From the NCBI GenBank assembly GCA_002325785.1, contig DCSU01000049.1, positions 46,126 through 55,393 on the forward strand: a stretch of DNA of 9,268 nt. The letters run 5' to 3'. Position numbers and translations under genes: made by a program. This document shows, piece after piece, positions 4,592 through 9,268 of this stretch. The notes under the pieces were generated by a model. The model ran no database searches. It saw only the letters and a program-made list of their open reading frames with translations, and had not been told where the DNA came from. This stretch comes from Bacteroidales bacterium UBA1458 (GTDB taxonomy: Bacteria; Bacteroidota; Bacteroidia; Bacteroidales; VadinHA17). Each line of letters begins with the position of its first letter. The stretch's first letter is position 1.

Positions 4592-5938
4592 CTACTCTCT
4601 TCTGAACCTGACCCGGGTCACCTCACTGATCCAGCCGCCGACGTTGAAAACGATGCCCTCGTCATTGATCCTGCGGTAAAAACACTCCTCCCTCGTGGGG
4701 AAAAGTTTGGAGTATGCCCTTATCTTTCCCTCAGCCTCCTTCCTCAGCGAGGGATCATTCTTAATAGCTGCCTCCAGGTAATCGACCGCCACCCAGTAGG
4801 CAGTATGATTGTCAAATGAATTGCCAAATTCGGCCCCGGCGTAACAGTCGGCGATAAGCAACAGCGCTCTGGCATTCCTGTTGTTCAGCTGCCATGCATG
4901 CTCGGCACGGTCTCTCGCCTCCTGCCGCTTTCCCCTTGAAAGCTCCATCATGGCAACCCTGGTTATAACCTCAGACCGTACCAGCCTGCTGGTATCACGG
5001 TTATAAGCTTCTGTATAGTAGGATATGGCTCTCTCGATATTATTACGTTCAACATTCAGTTCAGCCAGCCTGACGGCATTATCGGCCGACCGGTCATTGG
5101 CAAACATCTTCACGGCAACATTATAATAGAGATCTGAACCGGTGCAGCCCGCCTCCGTCAGCATGGTATTAACCTTTCCGATCAGCACGGTATCATGAAA
5201 GTCGCGGTCAACCTTCCAGGTGTACAGCGTTTCTATGCCGGCACAGGTCATTGCGCCGCTGGTCCGGTAAAATGTTTCCATATTTTCAATGTCATCAGCG
5301 CTGCTGCAATTTTCAGAACCGGTCGCAAGTCGGTAATCAACGGTTCCGATAGCAGTAATGAAAGCATGCTCCAGCTCTCCGGCATCAATGATTCCCATAG
5401 CATAGAGACTGGCAGCAGCAGTAGCCATACGCACAAAATGGTCACACCCCATCTGATCAGGAAAACTCTCAGCCGCCTCCATCAAAATATTGTAACATAG
5501 TCCCAGGTATGCCGGGTCATCTCCTGCCAGCTCAAAGAGAAGCTCAGACTTATGAAGGTCGGTTGATGGTTTATTATTAAAATAATATGTGCGCTGGGTC
5601 AGGACCATTAAAATTGTATCAATGTATGCCACATCGCCGGTGTTATTGTAAAGCTCCGAGTAAATGGTTTCCCCGTCTTTGTATAGATCTTCCGATGTCG
5701 AAGGACATTTAACAAGGAGCTGCCGCCAGAATCCAAGGGCTATGTCAGATTCCTTATAGAGGTAATGATATTTATACAATGATGTGAGCTCTGCGCATCC
5801 CGTGCTGTCTTCCTGATGACCGGAAGTGGCTCCTGTATCAGTAACCGTCCGGGCCGAAAGGCCAAGCGCGAGTACAGACAGACACGCTGTTGCAATTATT
5901 CTACACACCATGCTGCCGGTTTTTGTTTTCAATATCAT
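4592..5938 (-). CDS. Periplasmic tetratricopeptide-repeat protein
   Basis: 448 aa. A signal peptide occupies about 10-29 (VCRIIATACLSVLALGLSA, cut near SA/RT); Met10 is an alternative start. The rest is helical and repeat-like. Residues about 268-400 show TPR spacing, for instance LYYNVAVKMF, NAVRLAELNVERNNIERAIS and ARALLLIADCYAGA. The segment from 381 (YWVAVDYLEAAIKNDPSLR) leads into a C-terminal signature FPTREECFYRR, then VFNVGGWISEVTRVR (430-444), which I recognise from Bacteroidales TPR proteins of unknown role and which is not part of a TPR. Nine cysteines lie in the mature part, some perhaps in disulfides. It probably works as a scaffold in envelope assembly; no partner is evident. 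Upstream TATATTTA near 5975 is a weak -7 candidate. Confidence 0.85.
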   Translation of the reverse strand: MILKTKTGSMVCRIIATACLSVLALGLSARTVTDTGATSGHQEDSTGCAELTSLYKYHYLYKESDIALGFWRQLLVKCPSTSEDLYKDGETIYSELYNNTGDVAYIDTILMVLTQRTYYFNNKPSTDLHKSELLFELAGDDPAYLGLCYNILMEAAESFPDQMGCDHFVRMATAAASLYAMGIIDAGELEHAFITAIGTVDYRLATGSENCSSADDIENMETFYRTSGAMTCAGIETLYTWKVDRDFHDTVLIGKVNTMLTEAGCTGSDLYYNVAVKMFANDRSADNAVRLAELNVERNNIERAISYYTEAYNRDTSRLVRSEVITRVAMMELSRGKRQEARDRAEHAWQLNNRNARALLLIADCYAGAEFGNSFDNHTAYWVAVDYLEAAIKNDPSLRKEAEGKIRAYSKLFPTREECFYRRINDEGIVFNVGGWISEVTRVRFRRE

Positions 5939-6241
5939 GTCCAGTCTCTTATTAATAATCGGGAGATCAGAAGTAAATATATAACTGACCGGCAGGGATT
6001 TTCGTATACAGTAAAAGGTTTATGTTTCTCATATACTATACTGGTTCGGTTCGTGGTCCGCACTGAAAGCGAAATGAGAAGCCATTCCGTGTCCCGGAAA
6101 ACCGAAAGACCTCCTTTCCCGGTTACCGGCGAGGATGTAACATTATGTCAGATCAGACGTTGTAATGTATGGGGCATTAAATAATGTGCCATATGCCGTA
6201 ATCGCTTTGCAACTTAGTGATAACTTAAATCTCGCAGGGAA
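5939..6241. other. Divergent intergenic region with an imperfect long hairpin
   Basis: 303 bases separate the divergent TPR gene and the secreted-protein gene. No gene is supported here. An imperfect stem at 6094-6129 pairs CCGG with CCGG, AACCG with CGGTT and AAAG with CTTT around the loop ACCTC, 13 pairs in all with two small internal bulges. The flanking region must hold both promoters, but only degenerate boxes are visible. Confidence 0.5.
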
Positions 6242-6841
6242 ATGAAAAATATTATAGCCGGCCTGACATTACTGCTGTTCTCCGCCACGGTATCCGGCCA
6301 ATGGAAAGCCCAATCCGGAGAGACATATGACAAGACATTCAGGATGGCATATGTTACATCAAAAAATGGCAGCGAAACGCTCAGGATACTCCGGACCATA
6401 ACGCCCGCCGACAACAAGAAAACGACTGATCCGTACGAACAGATCACCGGACAGATTTTGCTGAACAACAAGCCTGACAAGGATAACACGGTTCAGGGCC
6501 TTGTTCTCAGGTTTGATGAAAGCCCCAAAATTTACATTCATCAATCTGCAGCCTTTAAACAAACATGGGATAACGGTGCCAGGAAATTCATCATCGAATC
6601 TGACTGGCAATCGTGGAGGATCGAAGACTCGAGGGACAAAGAGATTAAAAAAATTGCATCGGAGTCTGATCCGCAGGCAAAATCTGTCAGTCTGAAGGAA
6701 ATTGTTTCCCTTTTGAAATCCGGCCAAAAGGTCTATTGCCAGGTTATATTACTCAACACCGTATACGGCACCCAGTCTGTCATCAATGCCGAGTTTACAC
6801 TGCAAAACTCCACAAAGTCAATTGCATATTTGTTCAAATAG
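6242..6841 (+). CDS. Secreted protein of unknown function
   Basis: 199 aa, not recognised. The signal peptide MKNIIAGLTLLLFSATVSG is followed by Gln20 as the likely mature first residue. The mature part is soluble, Lys-rich and predicted by eye to be mixed beta with a few helices; it has one cysteine (Cys166) and no membrane segment. A region with GLVLRFDESPKIYIH (86-100) and another with KVYCQVILLNTVYGTQ (163-178) look like beta-strands. It contains several Trp (21, 109, 122, 125) but no catalytic motif. AGGGA lies just before the ATG, too close to be a good ribosome site, as is usual in this phylum. It starts a plus-strand run of envelope genes, so a periplasmic or outer-membrane-associated role is likely but unproven. 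Confidence 0.8.
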   Translation: MKNIIAGLTLLLFSATVSGQWKAQSGETYDKTFRMAYVTSKNGSETLRILRTITPADNKKTTDPYEQITGQILLNNKPDKDNTVQGLVLRFDESPKIYIHQSAAFKQTWDNGARKFIIESDWQSWRIEDSRDKEIKKIASESDPQAKSVSLKEIVSLLKSGQKVYCQVILLNTVYGTQSVINAEFTLQNSTKSIAYLFK

Positions 6842-6992
6842 ATTCCGGGAACATCTCCCGGCAAGGGTTAAACCATAAGGTAATTCACTTCGTTACATCG
6901 TATTCCGTAACATGATTCCCCAATTGTCATGGACTCAGAGTAACGGTGATCGCATTTTTTTTAATATTATTGCACCATTAATCGGGCGATGT

Positions 6993-7190
6993 ATGAAAAG
7001 CAGAAAAGCAATCCACAAAACAGTCGGCGCACTGCTTTTTGTTTTTATGCTGAGTTTCACATCCTGCGATACGGTTCCCATATGCTGGATGTGTGTAAAT
7101 CCTCATAACAGCGCCGAGTGGCAGTCAGTTTGTAATTCTATGACCAAGAATAAACTGGAATCGTACGGCTATCAATGCACACCCTATTAA
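6993..7190 (+). CDS. Small Cys-rich lipoprotein, 65 aa
   Basis: The start is taken at ATG 6993 because it opens a proper lipoprotein signal: MKSRKAIHKT, a hydrophobic core GALLFVFMLSF, then the lipobox FTSC with lipidated Cys25. The frame is open 81 bases further upstream to ATG 6912, but that extension (27 aa, MIPQLSWTQS...) would bury the signal and is rejected. The mature peptide is only 41 residues and holds four more cysteines: Cys31 and Cys34 (ICWMC, a CxxC), Cys47 and Cys62, ending GYQCTPY. Similar tiny Bacteroidota lipoproteins with paired cysteines and a C-terminal GYxC are known to me only as hypotheticals. It may form two disulfides or bind a metal; function unknown. It is about 150 bases after the preceding gene and 164 before porT. 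Confidence 0.7.
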   Translation: MKSRKAIHKTVGALLFVFMLSFTSCDTVPICWMCVNPHNSAEWQSVCNSMTKNKLESYGYQCTPY

Positions 7191-7354
7191 AAATATTTTT
7201 CAGTACCAACTTCCGGCACCGAAAAACCGCTGCTTAACCTATTCGGTCGGGCTGGCAATCCTGAATAAGGCATACTGCTTCTTCGGCTGGCGCATTGTTA
7301 TAAAACAGATCAAATTTATTAACTTGGGAGACCAACTTTGAGGAAGTCTCACAG

Positions 7355-8077
7355 ATGAAATTCAGCACAGAGAAGATAAGTATTTCAATCCTTTTGTTTC
7401 TGTTAACCATAAACTTAGCCGGGCAGAAGCAGGTGTCCGGAACGGCCCCGTGGGAAGATGAGAAATTCTTCAACATGGGTTACAGCCTGGGGCTTAATGT
7501 AATGAACTTCCGTATTAACCCATCAGATGAGTTCACAGCCATGGATTCCCTTTATCCCGGCAAAGGAGGAGTCTATCCCGGCATAAATATCCATCTTATC
7601 GCCAATTTCAGACTGAACCAGTTTTTTGATATCAGGCTGCTTCCCGGGGTATCATTCGGGCAAAGAATCATAAACTTTGACAGCCAGAGCTTAACTGATA
7701 CTGTTACCTATGGTCCGCAGAAGCTGGAGTCAAGCTATATCGAGCTCCCCCTGCTTGTCAAATATGGCTGGAGAATGCAGAATATCAAGCCGTATATTAT
7801 AGGTGGACTGAACTACCGGTATGACTTTTATGCCAAGGACAGATACAGGCTCGAGAGACCTGTATACCTGCGGCTTGAACGTCCTGACCTGTATTTTGAG
7901 CTGGGCACCGGGATGGATTTTTATCTCGAGCATGTTAAAATTTCAATAGAACTTAAGATGTCTAACGGATTCTATGATATGCTGGTACATGATCCGCACC
8001 CCGATTATCCTCAATATTGCAACGCCATTGAGAAGTTGAAGTCACGTATATGGTTACTCTCTTTCCACTTCGAATAA
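7355..8077 (+). CDS. porT: PorT family outer-membrane protein of type IX secretion
   Basis: 240 aa, the usual PorT length. After a signal peptide (cut near LAG/Q24) the protein is made of beta-hairpins typical of a small outer-membrane barrel. PorT features are clear: GYSLGLNVMNFRI (42-54), FRLNQFFDIRLLPGVSFGQR (85-104), SSYIELPLLVKYG (126-138), IKPYIIGGLNYRYD (144-157), YFELGTGMDFYL (180-191), ISIELKMSNGF and the terminal KSRIWLLSFHFE. PorT is needed for the type IX secretion system, which exports proteins with C-terminal sorting signals in Bacteroidota. In many genomes porT follows ubiE; here its upstream neighbour is the Cys-rich lipoprotein, and downstream it overlaps a lipoprotein gene by 28 bases. 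A weak promoter (ATTG 7294-7297, N21, TTAACTTG 7319-7326) may lie before it. Confidence 0.92.
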   Translation: MKFSTEKISISILLFLLTINLAGQKQVSGTAPWEDEKFFNMGYSLGLNVMNFRINPSDEFTAMDSLYPGKGGVYPGINIHLIANFRLNQFFDIRLLPGVSFGQRIINFDSQSLTDTVTYGPQKLESSYIELPLLVKYGWRMQNIKPYIIGGLNYRYDFYAKDRYRLERPVYLRLERPDLYFELGTGMDFYLEHVKISIELKMSNGFYDMLVHDPHPDYPQYCNAIEKLKSRIWLLSFHFE

Positions 8078-8460
8078 AAAGAGCACTCCTGCTGGCCATT
8101 TTGCCGGCATGGGTAACATTGGCATGTACCTCTTGTGCCGAAGATGAGTCTCAACCTGATTACGGCAAAATCATTGAGGGAACATATTCAGGCACGGTGA
8201 CAACAGGATCAGCCAATGTGCCGGGAATCACTGAAGTAGTAAGATTCACTGATAAGAAGGCTGATCTGCACATCTCCGCCGGTTCAAGCACACTTGATAT
8301 CTATGGGGTAAGGATAACCAATAACGGGGACGATATCTATTATCTCTCCTATGCTATTGTTGGCAACACACTGGAGGGTAATGTAGATGGCGATCAGCTG
8401 ACCTATACCCTCACATCGGGCGCACTGAACGGTACTTTTACTGGTGCCAGACAACCCTGA
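8050..8460 (+). CDS. Small beta-rich lipoprotein, possibly calycin-like
   Basis: 136 aa starting inside porT (28-base overlap, different frame), so translation is probably coupled to it. The N-terminus MVTLFPLRIKRALLLAILPAWVTLACTSC is a lipoprotein signal with Cys26 or Cys29 as the lipidated residue; both sit at plausible lipoboxes. No later ATG in this frame would keep the signal. The mature part is beta-strand rich with Gly/Thr turns: IIEGTYSGTVTTG (41-53), VVRFTDKKADLHI (63-75), YAIVGNTLEG and a final ALNGTFTGA. This resembles the Bacteroidota calycin/lipocalin-like lipoproteins, which often open with EGTY.G and close with GTFTG; the ligand is unknown. Its place after porT suggests co-expression rather than proven function in secretion. 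Confidence 0.75.
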   Translation: MVTLFPLRIKRALLLAILPAWVTLACTSCAEDESQPDYGKIIEGTYSGTVTTGSANVPGITEVVRFTDKKADLHISAGSSTLDIYGVRITNNGDDIYYLSYAIVGNTLEGNVDGDQLTYTLTSGALNGTFTGARQP

Positions 8461-8664
8461 AGCCGGACATGAAAAGAAAATACCCTTAACATAACGCGTA
8501 ATCTAAGAACAAAGTTCATTTGTCCTATCCTCCATCATGTTGGTCAAAAATATCTCCCTTTTAAGGACTTGCACGCACAGATTATGATGTTAATTCGCGA
8601 AATTTGGGCAGGCGAATGGAAATCTCACGACTGTTGCTGACCCTCCGCTTAACTGACATTATCG
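8461..8664. other. Intergenic gap, no gene seen
   Basis: About 200 bases. Only very short frames occur. GAACAAAGTTC is a small inverted repeat of 4-bp arms near 8508. No clean TAnnTTTG box was found for the next gene. No terminator hairpin with a T-run follows the lipoprotein. Confidence 0.5.
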
Positions 8665-9268
8665 ATGAAATACAATTATAAAAACCTCTTCGCGTCGCAA
8701 CACGAGAAATTCATAGCGATATTGGGTCAGGACTATTTTTCATCACTTCTGGTTGATGACGATCTTTCAGATTCAGCCATAATCATATCAGACAAGAGGG
8801 TATACCAGGTAGGAAAACTTTACGAGTCTGGTCGCCGTATACATGGCGGCGGACTCAGGGTCAGCAGGGGTAAAAAGATCGTCAGCCTTCAGGATGTCAC
8901 AGCCACTACAAGCAAGGAGATGTCTCAACCTGTTCCCGGATCAGCACTGGTGGTTTTCGGTGCCTTTGCGGCCACACTGGGATTGATGTCAGACGTAAAA
9001 CAATCGACTATTATTATGCTGGCGGTTGCTCTGTTGTCAGTAGCCGCAGGCCTGTTTCTTATCATCAGGCTCAAAAAGAGATACCTGGTGATAGAGTATG
9101 CAGGGGGTAGCATCGCACAACCGGTGAAATTCATCACAGACACTGAACTTAACCTTTTCCAGGGTATTATTCTGGTAGAAAAGGAGAAGGTGGTATCAGG
9201 GGCAGCTGACCTCAAAGAGTGCCCCAATTGCGGTGAAAAGATACAGCAGACCGCAAAATTATGCCGCT
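8665..9268 (+). CDS. Partial protein: PH-like domain split by two membrane segments, plus zinc ribbon
   Basis: The frame is open from ATG 8665 to the window end (201 complete codons), so the 3' end is missing. Residues about 11-85 look like the first half of a bacterial PH-like domain (SAIIISDKRVYQVG, then SLQDVTATT). Two hydrophobic segments follow: about 93-109 (SALVVFGAFAATLGL) and 116-134 (TIIMLAVALLSVAAGLFLI). Residues 140-173 (YLVIEYAGGSIAQPVKF...FQGIILVEKEK) look like the second half of the PH fold. The visible end CPNCGEKIQQTAKLCR carries Cys186, Cys189 and Cys200 of a zinc ribbon of the 'CPxCGe.I...A..CrfC' type, whose last Cys should fall just outside. Probably an inner-membrane protein with cytosolic sensing or scaffolding parts; function not known. 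Confidence 0.8.
   Translation, partial: MKYNYKNLFASQHEKFIAILGQDYFSSLLVDDDLSDSAIIISDKRVYQVGKLYESGRRIHGGGLRVSRGKKIVSLQDVTATTSKEMSQPVPGSALVVFGAFAATLGLMSDVKQSTIIMLAVALLSVAAGLFLIIRLKKRYLVIEYAGGSIAQPVKFITDTELNLFQGIILVEKEKVVSGAADLKECPNCGEKIQQTAKLCR

Noticed and set aside
5816..6184. 122-codon plus-strand frame across the TPR gene start
   Set aside because: Antisense to the TPR signal peptide, Arg/Ser-rich without motif; the minus strand is well supported.
6359..6727. 122-codon minus-strand frame
   Set aside because: Antisense to the secreted-protein gene, which has a signal peptide; the minus frame has no protein features.
6912..6992. 27-residue N-terminal extension of the Cys-rich lipoprotein
   Set aside because: It would place 27 residues before the lipoprotein signal and prevent normal processing; ATG 6993 fits better.
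8925..9227. 100-codon minus-strand frame near the end
   Set aside because: Antisense to the open PH/membrane/zinc-ribbon frame that runs off the window; no motif.

Overview
The window looks like chromosomal DNA from a member of the Bacteroidota, probably Bacteroidales or a close relative; the sequence does not support a finer placement. The reasons are: promoters of the TTTG-N20-TAnnTTTG type in place of sigma70 boxes, no obvious Shine-Dalgarno sequences, a porT gene of the type IX secretion system, a DUF6364-type antitoxin, several Sec signal peptides with Gln just after the predicted cleavage point, and short lipoproteins with Ser-Cys lipoboxes.

Layout. 1-377: a tRNA-Ala(GGC) with an upstream palindrome and two downstream hairpin terminators, between which lies a 12-bp inverted repeat that could be a recombinase or regulator site. 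378-1680: a lineage-type hypothetical secreted or membrane protein (minus strand) and then a decayed stretch with the C-terminal remnant of a Fic-family protein and a 43-codon orphan ORF. 1682-2302: a membrane-anchored glucosaminidase (minus) with a clear promoter. 2662-3376: a VapBC-like toxin-antitoxin operon with promoter and candidate operator. 3647-4555: a secreted alpha/beta hydrolase, convergent with a large periplasmic TPR protein (4592-5938, minus). 6242-8460: a plus-strand run of envelope genes: an unrecognised secreted protein, a tiny Cys-rich lipoprotein, porT, and a small beta-rich lipoprotein whose start lies inside porT. 8665-9268: the start of a protein with a PH-like domain split by two membrane segments and a zinc ribbon, cut by the window end.

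The genes do not form one visible pathway. The common theme is the cell envelope (secreted, lipidated, outer-membrane and peptidoglycan-active proteins), with a small accessory zone (Fic remnant, vapBC, repeats) between the tRNA and the hydrolase. No strong case for an entirely new system was found. The most useful leads are the vapB operator layout, the Cys-rich mini-lipoprotein, the porT/lipoprotein overlap, the partial PH-TM-zinc-ribbon protein, and the tRNA-flanking inverted repeat next to gene decay.
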